Positions 1 through 31,367 of a stretch of DNA of 64,000 nt are shown in pieces. The notes beneath the pieces were generated by a model. It did not search any database. It saw only the letters and a list, made by a program, of their open reading frames with translations, and was not told the DNA's origin. Source of the stretch: Bagarius yarrelli (lineage: Eukaryota; Chordata; Actinopteri; Siluriformes; Sisoridae). The stretch's first letter is position 1; each line of letters opens with the position of its first letter. Made by a program: the position numbers and the translations under genes. The stretch spans positions 4,840,001 through 4,904,000 of the forward strand of contig VCAZ01000025.1 of assembly GCA_005784505.1 (NCBI GenBank), given 5' to 3'.

Positions 1-370
1 CTATATTATAAGGTTAGGTACTGTATGGTAGAAATGAACGGTTCGGGTTTGGTGTAATAGGGTAATCATGGGCAATCATAAAAAAAGTATTCACTTTTCA
101 TTCTATTCTGTCATTTTCCTCAGCGGATTGAACAAAAGGGTTTCTTTATTACTTTAAATGTTGTTTTTTTTTACTGACAAAGAACTGTAAGCACTATATA
201 TTAAAGACAGAACAATGGTTAGACCTTTTAATGTGTCTGTATGTGCTGTGTTAAAAAGAAAGGATCAGTCTTAAAGCCTTGGGGGTTTTTTTGTTGGCGC
301 TCGGGTGAAACCTAGAAAGTCTGACAAGTGAAAATATAACTTTCAAAGCAAAATGCTAGTTTTAACCAAA

Positions 371-482
371 TTTACAGCATTTGGCAGATGGCCTTATCCA
401 GAGCAACTTACATTTATAAAACTGAGGGTTAAGGGCCTTGCTTAGGGGCCCAACAGTCATAGCTTGGTGGAGCTGGGAATGT
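371..482 (-). repeat. L2-tail SINE, minus copy
   Basis: The reversed tail (ACAGCATTTGGCAGATGGCC) and body (TTAAGGGCCTTGC) are present; the head is truncated. Confidence 0.7.
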
Positions 483-1762
483 TCTAGCTAGATTTCTAAA
501 AAAAATTACGTCCAATTTGTTTATATCTGTGTTTATGATGGAAATATATCATCCTAACTATGACGCCAGAAGCATAACAAGAAGCTGTGTGCAAAAATTT
601 GCACCCCTGTGTTTTTTTCAAACAAACTGTGTCTCTGACGTTAATGTGTCCCGATTTTACATTCGAACAATACATTTATGATGTTTGGGTTTTTTTTGAT
701 TAAACACAGTATGAAGCCAGTAGGATGTTACCTACACAAAATAGTTGCGGTATAACAAATTGATTCCCAATACATTTATTCTAAAGCTACTAACAGCTAT
801 TTTGTCCTTCCTCATAATATCAATAGCAACCATTATACCTTCTCTCTTTTCTATCTATCTTTTTTCCCTCTGTCTATCTGTAGTATATCCCTAAGGCAGG
901 ACAAAACTACTTAGCTGTCTCACACTGCTACATTGCTGCTCTGGACTTGTCATTGTAAAATGTGGTAATGGCTCATTCTAATGGTTCAGCCCAGACTTTC
1001 AATGCCCATGGCCCCAGTTACCTTAACACAGATAAGACAGCCGCCCATTTAACACAGCTTATATTCGTTTCAGTTGCCTCTCTAGGGACCATTCAGGTCT
1101 AAAGGCTTTGTTTGTCTGATTGATGGATTGGGTGGATTCAGCCATTGACATATTGAGCATATTGCTTGAGAGATTGCGCTCGCAAAGCGCTTCCGTTTGC
1201 CTGCAGAGGATCAGGTGGTACATTTATTGAACTTAAAATATACATACCTGTGTCTGTGTTTTTAAGGTCGCAAAAACATTTGCGAGCATGAAACGGTCGG
1301 CTGGCACTGTTTGTGTTTTTGTAAAGCATTTTGCAAAGCGATAACATCGTTGCTTTGAGCCCTGAGTGGGCGAAGGCCACGACGGAGCAGCTCAGCAGAG
1401 ACAGGGCTGGCAGGTGGGAGGGAAAGAAAAAGAAAGGGAGATTGTGTGAGTCTCTGAGTGTAAGAAAAAGAAACGAAGGAGGGCAGTGAAAACAGAGGAA
1501 GTGAAATGATGTCTTGTGCTTCACAGTTTTGTCAAAGATTTAATGCAGATACAGCACATACAGTAGGTCATCTCAAACAAGGCCTCAGATTTTGGTATTA
1601 ATTGCACCTGCAGATTTACAAATTCACACACAAATATTCTAGTTTGGGTCTCGCAGATAGCTTTAATTATACGAATTTTGATTATGTAAGAGATTCTGAT
1701 GTGCATATGGTGAAATTTTAGGTTTATAATCTGATGATATTCTTATCAGTTATCTCGTGCTT

Positions 1763-1764
1763 TA

Positions 1765-1805
<41 letters not shown>

Positions 1806-1820
1806 GTCTCTTTCTCTCTC

Positions 1821-1872
<52 letters not shown>
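1763..1872. repeat. Inverted (TATC)n / (GATA)n microsatellite
   Basis: About 10 TATC units, a 16-nt spacer (TGTCTCTTTCTCTCTC), then about 12 GATA units: the reverse complement of the first block. Confidence 0.9.
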
Positions 1873-2564
1873 CGTATATATTATACATTAACTAGTCATG
1901 CAACATTCTAATGTAGCTTCTTAGTAAAAATAGGCTGTAAAATATATTACCAACATTATATTTTACAGCTTGTTTTTACTAAAAGGCTGGACATCAGAAT
2001 ATTAAATGACTAGTAAATGTGAAATAGACACTGCTATTTAGACAAGTTAAGTTATATTGTCGGGCATAACAATATAACTTGTTATAAAGTTATATTGTTA
2101 GGCATTTTTTGCCTTTATTGATAGGACAGATTGAGAGATGAAACAGGGAGGAGGGGGATCGAACCCGGGTCGTGAGAGCACAACCGCGCATGTGGGTGTC
2201 ACCATGGCGCTGCCCAATTACCAACATTTACACAAAAGAATTGTTTCTTTAGCCAAAGCCAGTTGATATTACCAAGTTGCTAAAAATAAGATAAGACAGC
2301 TACTGTATAAACACATCTGTTCTGTATGTTGGATATACACTGTACTATACTGTACATTTCTCCATACTGTATGTACTGTAGTATATACATTCCTTTTAAC
2401 ATTTCTTGAAGCCCCACCCACATTAAGATATTAACTGGTTGATGGGGCTCATGGGAAACCGTTTAAGCAGCATCTCCATGCCAACCCTGGGCAAAGGAAA
2501 TGAAAACTACTCATTTATTAAATTATTTATCCTCATCAAATTCACATCACCATGGCAACTGGAG

Positions 2565-2570
<6 letters not shown>

Positions 2571-2611
<41 letters not shown>
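2571..2611. repeat. (CT)n microsatellite
   Basis: About 20 CT units within the ppp3cb intron. Confidence 0.9.
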
Positions 2612-2615
<4 letters not shown>

Positions 2616-2856
2616 CTTCTGTATTTCCTTCTTCTTCTCAAGGATAGAATCATCAAACTGAAAGACAACATAGTATGTCCTGCACCCACAGTCATAACCA
2701 CACACACTGATCCAAGTCTCGACCTAGGGTACATTTTTTTGAGGTGTCTTACTTTCTTTTTTCCAGTTCCAATATTTACACAGTCAATACAGTGAATTTA
2801 ATACACTTTTAACAAACTACGAGAAAAGATAAGTAGGTTATGTTTTAAAATTTCTC

Positions 2857-2860
<4 letters not shown>

Positions 2861-2893
<33 letters not shown>
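2861..2893. repeat. (CT)n microsatellite forming the exon acceptor tract
   Basis: About 16 CT units ending 8 nt before the TAG acceptor of the first visible ppp3cb exon, so the microsatellite serves as its polypyrimidine tract. Confidence 0.85.
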
Positions 2894-2896
<3 letters not shown>

Positions 2897-2901
2897 GCTA
2901 G

Positions 2902-22436
<19,535 letters not shown>

Positions 22437-24240
22437 TACAGCGGTCACCGCATGGTTAAACCCGTATTACTGCTCTGCTAAAGGGCAGGATATCGCCAAA
22501 TTCTGAAAATTTAAAGCATCCTGATACCAACCAAACCCAAACTATACGTATGCATCCACTTATGCTATGTCAAATTAGGAAAGTAAATGATCCAATTTAA
22601 AATCTGTCCTGGATGTAGGTGGAAGGCGGTTGGCTCTTTTTTCGCTGCCAGTTTACCATATGCGGGTTTCTCGCTGTTTCAGGCGGGTTCTGCCGCTTTC
22701 TGGGTGTGATGAACAGGGTATGGGGTGGGGTTTGTTTGGAAGGGAGGAGTAATATCAGTCAAGGGCTGAAATTGTCTTTATCAATCTTGTTCTGACTCCA
22801 CTCATTCACCAAGTGGGCGGGGACTAGGGATTTAGAACTTTCTCTTTAGCCTGATCCATCGCAGCTCATTGGTGGGGGTGACCAGCCATTACCAATGCCA
22901 CGCACACATAAAAATATTTTGATTGATGAGTTTTCTTCATGAGCCCATCTCATAAAAAAAAAAAAAAAAAAAAATGATCGCACTGTTTGACATGTTTTGC
23001 TACTAGTATTAATGAATAATGAAAATGAAAAATGACGCAAAAATGAAATGTTTCTAAGAAAGAACATTAAAAGAGAAAAATATGTACATTTTATTACTTG
23101 CAATGCAATCTTACCTGAGTATTTTATTTATTTGTTTATTTATTTATTTTTTGTTATGTTTGGTAAGATGCCATAACGCTGCTTGGATTTAAGGCACGGG
23201 GAGTTTGCGTCCGTTGGTTAGCGGCCGGCGTCTGTTGTGTGGCGTATACACTTGACGATGGGCGGGAGGGAGTTTGGGGGGGATATGCAGTTGGCATTCG
23301 ACCTTTGGTACCACCTACCTGATTGTTTTTCACCTGCCTGTAACTTAAGAGAGAATGCACATAGTATGTTTCGCAAGGCAAATGAACCTATATATATAAG
23401 TATAAATATATACATATATAAATATTCTATTCCTACTAAATGATAGACAATATCAAGGACAATTTTAACAGCATCTGTGGTATGGAACGCATCAATGCAT
23501 GCAATTAAGTTCCTTATTGATATGTGAAATTATAATTGTGATGTGTTTCAATATAGTAGATTTGAATTATTTCCCTCTTCAGATTATATTTGTAAAGTTC
23601 AACTTTGTTTTTTTATATCTATATACAGTATATAAATATGATTTTTCGTAATCTTTTCTTATGTCATTATTTTATTTTCTGTTTTTATCAAATTTTTTTT
23701 ATGTTATTTTGTCGGTTGGATTTGATTTTTGTATTGTTTTTGCTGTACAGGCACTAATGCTCTTTTTGAGGTGTTAAGCCTTTTTGTGGGTTTTTCTTTT
23801 CCGTTCAGCTGGTGTAAGGAATGTGTTCAATAGTGTGAATGAACATATTACTCAGTGAAAAGCAACATTCAGGCTGCCAAAGCATGATCGCATGGTTTAT
23901 TCACATGTAAACAAATTGGACACATTGAAAATCCTGTGTCTCACTTTGAAGGAAAACTATATTCTGATATAATTCTTAATGATATCCGTATACTTATTCT
24001 TACAGTTTAAGCTTACAGTTCTTTTCTCCACTGTTTTCTAATCCTTGTTTGGTCTGGACCTGGTTTATTTCAAAGAAGGAGTTTAATGGATTTTACTTGT
24101 GACTATTTTTTCTTGCAATTTCCTCTTTAACTGAGTTTTGGCATTTGCCTTCCTAAATGATAACACACAATGTAAGCATGCCCTATGGGACAAATCACTT
24201 TTTTTACTCTTGAATAAAATATGCATGAACTACGGTGTGA
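22437..24240 (+). other. ppp3cb: Probable ppp3cb 3' UTR
   Basis: AT-rich non-coding stretch directly after the stop, with little recognisable repeat. A canonical AATAAA lies at 24213-24218 and an ATTAAA near 23067. The true cleavage site cannot be decided from sequence. A run of about 20 A lies at 22953-22973. Confidence 0.45.
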
Positions 24241-25751
24241 ATTGTGAGTTCTTTATCATCGATGAAATCAATACTGTTTCTAGGCATCAGCAAACTAGGC
24301 AGTCGGCCCACCAAGAGTATTATTCCTTTTTATAACAAAAATAATGTGTTCAATTTTTTATTTGCCCATTTCGACATACTATGATTTGGCTACTTGCAAT
24401 TATCTGAGTAGTCATCCTGTTAATAGTGGACACTGCTGTCAGCAAGAGAACTAGAGATGTAAAAGACCAGTATATGTTTACATACTTAAATTCCTGCTAT
24501 TTTTAGATAATTATTTAATTTTGTTTTCCGGAAAAAATTATAATCCAAATATAGTCTTTATAATCCAAAGACACAGAACCCAAAAACTCAACCATACACT
24601 ATATTGTGTACAGCATTTTTGAAACAAATACCAATCTTTATAACGCCCACATTTACTACTTTTTTTCGGAGAGGCTGGTAAAACGCTGCTATTAGACGGA
24701 TATAAGATGAATAACAGCATTAATTTTCTTTCTTGTCACAGTAGAGTTATAGAGTTATTAGTATACCTTGTGGTGAAAAATAGGAATGGTAACAAGCACC
24801 AATAAGATCTCATTCAGGTAGGAATCACTCCTATGCCACTAAAGAGAGGAAGTTTCTACAATTCTAAGGGCCCACACACTTTGGGGCATCCAGAGATCTG
24901 TTTTATTAGTAGTAACAGTGTGGAATGTAGGTGGTCGGGGACCCAAGCTCATATTTTCATAGGGCCCAAAATTGCTAGCAGCACCCGTGCTCATCCTACA
25001 CAATAATGGTGTAATAATATTGTAATAATGGTTGACAGATGATGACAAGACCAACGCCTGTTTTTTTTAACTTCTTTTAAAATTACAATTCTATAGATTT
25101 TTTCAGTCCATTACATGATTATAGAGCATGTGATAACCAACTTTCATCTAATGCATGTATTAAGGTGTCTTTTAAGTACAAATATCATCAAAACCAAAGC
25201 GCAGATTATTGAATTTGCTAATCAACAAGCCGTAAACTGAGGGTGTGCAGCTTCCAAAAAAAAAGGATCATTTGCTTTGGCTTTTAACTATTTTTCTGTG
25301 GTTAGTTGTACAAATTCATTCTGTTATAGAGCTGCAGTAATATTTCAAAATTTAGTATTACAAAGAAACCACTCCCTCTCAGCCAAACTCAAGGCCAGAG
25401 AGTTGCTTTTCCATGTGAACATTACATCTGCTTCCTCCTATTCTTTCAAAGGAAATTGTAGGTCAAATCCTGGACCACAGCAATCTCGCCCTTAAACCAG
25501 GAGTGGGCAAAATCATACTCGCACGCAGTCAAACACCAGGATACAACTGTACTTTACACCATCTGATTCCTCCCATCAGCACAGGAAACACTTTTTTCCG
25601 GAACTGCACATTGTCATGGACTTATTCGAATGTGCACACTATAAAGATCGACTTGCTCGGTATCTTTTAATACAATAATTTCTATGTCTGGTGGCCTACT
25701 ATAGTTAGCATTTGTTTGTAGGAACATCTCTAATACTTTGTGGATTAAGCC

Positions 25752-27342
25752 ATGGCTTTGCTCTTATATCATTTTATTGTTCTTTGTGTGTCTGTATCAC
25801 TTAAAGCAGGTAAGTCTGAATTATTCCGCCTAGCAAAACTTTAGACATACTTTAAACTAGAGTCAGCACAACAGAGGTTTTATGAGGAATTTACGGACGT
25901 TTCTCAGTAAGATAACCACATAACGGATCTATTTACTAAATTATAGGAAAGACTTTTAGGAAAGATTCCTTGCAATTTCATTCCCAGTACTGAGGACATC
26001 CTGGAATGGCGATGACGTATGCTAATAAACAATTTCTCATGTTAGCAACCGAGATATAAATCCACAAACCACCTACTCTCATTTAGTTATGTTTCAGAAA
26101 AATGTAAACAGTTGTTACTATACTATAAATGCCATTTCTGATTTAATCATTAAGTATTAATGATTTATATTAATGACAAGTGCAGTCAAAAAGGATAATT
26201 GAACAGAATATAGTGTAGTTTGGCACCTTAACTTTAAAAAAACACAAACATATATTACCAAAGTAATGTGAAAATATTTTAATTGATTTTTTTTTTATCT
26301 TGCCTTAAACTATCTTTCTCTAATGATAATATTACTAAGAAGTAGGGATGTGCGATATACCGAAATTACAGGAATATCGCAACTAGGCATATAGTGATAT
26401 GCATATCGCAATGGTTTACAATAAATGAGGGATTTAACACTTATGAACATTAATTAATGGTCAGAGTTTTAGGTGGATGTGGATAGTAAAAATATCTGGC
26501 AGGCAGATATTTTTGGATATGCGTTTGGATATGCTGGCGCAAGATAATCAACAAGCCGTGAAGCTTTTATAGCTTGATAAGCCCGAGGCACCAGCAGCTG
26601 CTGCTGACAATTTAGTGACAATACGAAGAAGCACGTCGAGGATATAATAGTATTTGTGTTTTATAGACTAAAGTTCTATGAGAATCTTAAGACGCAACAC
26701 AAACGGGAAATGCTACAAATCTTTACTGTCACCTCGAAACTATACACCATTTGTATCAGCTATGATCAGCAAAAAAATATTCAAACACAGGAGAATGTAT
26801 TTAAAGAAACATATGTTGGTTATATCATATATCAAATATTGTATTACATATCAAATATCGCATTATTTAGCATGATATTGCATACTACATTTTTCTAAAT
26901 TTTTGGGCAGCCCTAGTAAGAAACCAGGGCCTGTATTAAAATATCTTAAGACTTAAAATAGCTCAAAACCTGCCAATTTAGAAGAAAATCTGTAAAATAA
27001 TGGGCGTGACAGTCCTAAATTTAGGACTTTAGTGTTTTAGCACTAAAATTAGCTCCTCAGCTAATGTGTGAAAATGTTAGGAGCAATGACGAGGACTCCT
27101 AAGTCACTAAGATCAAGTCACAAACTAGCTAAAATGGCTGTTGCCGGCAAGCTGATTTTTTTCTAAAAACGGGTCCAGTTTAAAGCAGGTAAAAGCAGGA
27201 TCCCCAGAGAAGTCTAAAAAACAATGAAGGCCTTAAACATACTGCATGCTGAATAAAATCTCTAGCATGTTTAAGTTAGTCTATTTAAAATTAAAAGTCA
27301 TAAAAATTCTCTTTGGTACTTGTTTACAGCAACTTTCAAACA

Positions 27343-27375
<33 letters not shown>

Positions 27376-28104
27376 GTATATAACAGGTTTTTTATTGTTT
27401 TCACAGATGCCGTCGATACAAATACATCTAGTGTGATTCCAACACACTCTACAGGTAATACCATACCATTATAGATGATGTAAACTCCACATAAATAACT
27501 AACATTCCTGTCTGGAATTACAGGTTGAACAGAGTATCAACTTGAACATTGTCTTTGTTTTGTTCCTCCAAAAAAATAATGTTTTCAATAGCTGCGGATA
27601 GCGCCTGCTAAATCCTGCCACTGCCAGTCCGTCCTCATGTACCTGCATGCTTTTGCTATTTTTTAATTAAACAGATTTAAATGTTTGATATACTGGGCAT
27701 AATTATTATGTTTGGGCATCTGCCTTGTTTTCAGTTGTACTGAAAAGTGTGTACATTTTCTTTCAGGGTGACTTTTCCCGATTCTGTCTAATGAATACAG
27801 ATGTAAATAGCCTTTAGCTAACTCTAATGCTTTACCAATAATGTTCATTAATATACCCTGTCACAATAAACAATTAAAAGGTATTATAATTGTCAATAAT
27901 ATTAAATAGCGGTTGCGTTTGAAAACAATAAAGATGCCTAGATGCATTGAGTTGCTGCCATGTGATTAGCTGATTAGCCATTTGTGTTACCAAGCAACTG
28001 AACAGGTGTATCTAATAAAGTGGCAGGTGAGTGTATATGCTTAAATGCTTATTTCTGCTTTATTTTAATTTTAATGTACCATTTATCTCATTTAAGCACT
28101 ACCA

Positions 28105-28136
<32 letters not shown>

Positions 28137-30293
28137 TTTAAATCCAGTCATTAGTTTCTGCCTCCTCCCTCTAAGGAATTTGAGGAGCTTCTTGGATAAA
28201 TTAGACCCCAGGCTCCAGTTTACAGTGCATTTAATCACCATTACCATAAGCTGTAATAAACGAACATTCAGTGTCACCCAGATGAGGATGGGTTCCATCT
28301 TGAGTCTGGTTCCTTTCAAGGTTTCTTCCTACTTCATCTCAGGGAGTTTTTCCTTGCAACAGTCGCCACCGACTTGTTTAGCAGAGACAAACTCACACTA
28401 TTTCACTGTAAAGCTGCTTTGAGACAATGTCCGTTATTAAATGCGCTATACAATTGAATTGAACATTTTGAAGACATCTTGGGTTTTTTTTTCTCATTTC
28501 AGTTACACAAGACAATAATACATCTCCTAGTGGGATGAACGTGACCCTTTCTCCCAACACACAAGGTAAACCTAAAATATTCTGTATAAAAAATTGATTT
28601 AAATAATTTAAATAAAGCTATTTTAATGTGATGCAGTGGGATAATGTAATGCAAAGTTATCAATTCGTTATAAAAACATTATTCATTCATTCATCTTCTA
28701 TACCTGCTTATTCCTCAATTTGGGGTCACAGGGATCTGCTGGAGTCTATCCCAGCTGTCTCTGAAAGGGCGAAATGCAGGAGGGGTACACCCTGGACAGG
28801 TCGCCAGTCTATCACAGGGCCACACACAATCTATGGGCAATTTAGAATGACCAGTTAATCTAACATACATGTTTTTGGACTGTGGGAGGAAACCAGAGTA
28901 CCCAGGTAAAGGGAGAACATGCAAACTCCACACAGAAAGGCCCCTGCCCAGGAATTAAACCCGGGTCCTTCTTGCTGTGAGGCAACAGTGATAACCACTA
29001 AGCCACCAAGCTGCCAGTAAGAAATGAGTCATAAGAAATAGGTCCGCTTTTTTATCTATAGTTTGCTTGAGTTAAGTCAGTTGCTAAATGTAGTATAAGA
29101 ATAAGGCAAGGGCAATTTGAGCTACATTAAGTTTATAAGATGCAAAATAAAAGCAGTGGTTTAAGATAAAGGAACAAGTTACCTTATAAGGAATCAGTAA
29201 GACAGAATAAAAGTACACATCATTAAAACTATGACCTAAGTCAAATTTTCCAATGTACTGGATGTAGTCCAGTCTCTTATGTCTTCTTCTTTGTGCAGGT
29301 GATGGTGCTAAACCAACACAAACGCCGGACAATGGGCTCACCACGTTAGCCTTCGGTAGGCTTCACAAAAAAAATAATAAATTCAGGATTGCCTAAAGAT
29401 TTCTGTCTAATAATTTTGTTGGGTTTTTTTGAAGGTGTGATGAGCTTCATTCTCATTTTGATTATTGTTATGGTGATCTTGGTAACAATGGTTAACATCA
29501 GAGGACGGTGCAATAACACTAAAGAAGAGGGTGAGATGCTGTGTGTTTGTGTGTACCTTTTTTTTTTTTTTACAGTTTTAAGAAATTTGCATTTATAAAT
29601 AATGCATTTTTTCTACCATGTAGGTGTCAAAAATGCTGACTCTGTTGTATCGGAAGGGTATGAAATAACATTTAAAAATGTGTTATTGAATTAAATGTAA
29701 GCCAATCACCAGTTATATTTTAATAATATTTATGTTCTTACAGTCAAAAAAGAAACAATGGAGAGAGGGACAGCATCATACTCGTCTCCATGAGGACATT
29801 AAACACAGACACTGGTAAAAGTTTATGTTACATTTAACAGGAACAACTGTGCACCTGCTTATGTATGCAGTTAATCAGTTAATCAATAAGTAAATCAGTG
29901 CCAATAATAGCCTTAGATTTTAGTACTTCAGCTTAGAGTTTACAACAGGAGTTGAACTTGAAGTAGTCCTATCCTATTTGACCTATTTAAGTCAAGGTTC
30001 ACTCTTTGTAATACTTTTCTGCTCAACACAGTGGTTTTACACCATTTTATGTAAAATAGGCACTGATATCGTTTCTCAAACTGCCCAATACTCTCAAACA
30101 GATACCCCGATCGGAGTCATAAGGTTGTTGTTTTTTTTCACATAATGTTGTCTAATATAAATATATATTGTCTAATATAAATATAAACATCAATGTTTAA
30201 TCTTAATCCGCATATCTTTTTTTATTTACAGACACAGATTCACTACGGATCTCTTCTATTTACAGTACAGCACCGGACAGTGAATACCAATAG
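25752..30293 (+). CDS. ecscr: Endothelial cell-specific chemotaxis regulator (ECSCR-like), 8 exons
   Basis: Small type I membrane protein of endothelium; the mammalian homologue modulates endothelial migration and signalling. Exons: 25752-25809, 27407-27454, 28503-28565, 29299-29355, 29435-29530, 29624-29657, 29744-29814, 30232-30293 (TAG). All junctions keep frame and give 162 residues. Order: signal peptide (MALLLYHFIVLCVSVSLKA), a Ser/Thr/Pro/Asn-rich mucin-like ectodomain with N-x-S/T sites (NTSS, NNTS, NVTL), one membrane segment (VMSFILILIIVMVILVTMV), then a short tail. The diagnostic part is the TLAFGVMSFILIL membrane entry and the tail motif GERDSIILVSM, which match human AAFGVISFIVIL and GEKDSITLISM. 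The ectodomain (about 75 residues) is shorter than in mammals. Placement just before dnajc18 matches human 5q31. The ATG was chosen because it opens a signal peptide and precedes a good donor. Confidence 0.85.
26343..26915. mobile_element. Non-autonomous DNA element with ATCG/ATAT-rich ends
   Basis: Starts TAGGGATGTGCGATATACCG and ends GGGCAGCCCTAG, so the ends are roughly inverted. Flanking 8-mers CTAAGAAG and GTAAGAAA match at 6 of 8 positions. Internal sequence is non-coding. Lies in ecscr intron 1 (25810-27406). Confidence 0.5.
26925..27180. mobile_element. Possible DNA-transposon remnant (PIF/Harbinger-like)
   Basis: Contains AGGAGxxAATTTTAGTGCTA-like words in both orientations (TCCTAAATTTAGGACT, GCACTAAAATTAGCTCCT). 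It resembles a common fish repeat by memory only. Confidence 0.3.
27343..27375. repeat. (ATT)n microsatellite
   Basis: About 11 ATT units shortly upstream of ecscr exon 2. Confidence 0.9.
28107..28134. repeat. (CA)n microsatellite
   Basis: About 13 CA units in ecscr intron 2. Confidence 0.9.
28140..28465 (+). repeat. Dispersed fish retroposon-like repeat with TTGAATTGAA tail
   Basis: Contains TTTCAAGGTTTCTTCCTAC, CTCAGGGAGTTTTTCCTTGC, GCTGCTTTGAGACAATGTCC and the end CGCTATACAATTGAATTGAA. This is a well-known teleost repeat pattern; the class is uncertain. Lies just upstream of ecscr exon 3. Confidence 0.65.
28681..29014 (-). repeat. Dispersed fish repeat with GAAT tail, copy 2
   Basis: Reverse of the 4127 family: starts ATTCATTCATTCATCTTCTA and ends with a reversed head (CCACTAAGCCACCAAGCTGCC). 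Lies in ecscr intron 3. Confidence 0.85.
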
Positions 30294-30453
30294 CTCAGAA
30301 GTGGAATTGTTTAACTGGTCATTCACTGAACCACTGCCTTTTTATATATATTTTTTTATTGTCAAATATATGGTATTAAAGTAATATTAGTTCTACAGTT
30401 CTAGTTTGTACAGTCTGTCTCACATTTGCAAATATTTATGCAAAATATAAAAT

Positions 30454-30459
30454 AATAAA
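30454..30459 (+). terminator. ecscr: ecscr polyadenylation signal
   Basis: AATAAA about 160 nt after the ecscr stop; it would give a short 3' UTR. Confidence 0.55.
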
Positions 30460-30889
30460 TGGTGACTGTGTGACTAATGTTTTCTTTTATTCAACCCATT
30501 AAACTTCCTCTTTAGTCAGCCATGTTTACATGGACACTTTTGGCTTTAATAAGATTAAAATCAGATTGATTAATCCGAACACAGTAGCCTCGTTTACATG
30601 AAGCATTATATTCCGATTACAATAAATCCAACCAGGATGTAAATGCTCTATTTAAACATCTCAACCTGAATAAAAGTTCAATATCTGATTGAAATTCCAA
30701 TCGGGTGGAGAGAAATAACCTTAAAAAAATCTGTTATATGTCATTGTTTGTTATTTTTTATTATTAAAACTCATGTGTTACACAAAGAAGTTAATAAAAA
30801 TACATTTCCGACTTGCGACTGACCGAAATACATGACATTGGAACACACTGTGCCGTAAGGAAGACCATATAAGGGCAAGACCGCCGCGT

Positions 30890-31367
30890 TACTATTGGTT
30901 CCTATTGTGCTTCCGGTTCCGGTTAGCGATGGCGTTTGCTAGCTGTCGCTATTTGGCGACATAGTTGTCTCGCTTTTAACACGGGTAGATTTTGCAAAAA
31001 AAAACAAAAACAAATTTGTGACATTGAATTTCAGATATGGTGTTTTTTAAATGTATAAATTTTATACGTGGAAATGAGCTGTGTTGTAACGATAACAGTT
31101 AAAACGCTTGTAATGTTTCCGAATTGGGAAACTAAACTGCTGGTTGCTAAATGTTATTAGCATTTAGCTGTTTAGCGTCTTCATGCAGCAGTCCACAGTC
31201 ATTTTTTTTTTCCTTTTAGCGTTATTTTCGGTTCGGTTTTAACGTCACCATATGGAAAATAAACTTTCGTCAGTTTTACAGTTGTAATTAGTGTTTTTAA
31301 CAGACTGTTATTCGGGTGCCTCTCGTACAGTTAAGTAAAGTACCGTTATCTTAAAGCAGCTGTAGAG
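30890..31367 (+). promoter_or_regulatory. dnajc18: dnajc18 promoter and 5' UTR
   Basis: A locally GC/CpG-richer stretch without a TATA box upstream of the dnajc18 ATG. It has an inverted CCAAT box (ATTGG, 30894-30898) followed by CTTCCGGTTCCGGTT at 30910-30924, a doubled ETS-type site on the reverse strand. This is typical of housekeeping promoters. The transcription start is not determined. Confidence 0.5.

Larger units (their letters stand above)
1..2901 (+). other. ppp3cb upstream intron (no coding exon seen)
   Basis: No calcineurin exon was recognised here. It holds a minus-strand SINE, a hairpin-forming tetranucleotide repeat, a dispersed-repeat fragment at about 2118-2215 and two CT microsatellites. 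Bases 960-1200 look unusually unlike simple or repeat DNA but have no coding support. Confidence 0.6.

Noticed and set aside
1138..1524. 128-codon minus-strand ORF
   Set aside because: No recognisable domain, low-complexity Phe/Ser-rich reading, inside a calcineurin intron; chance ORF.
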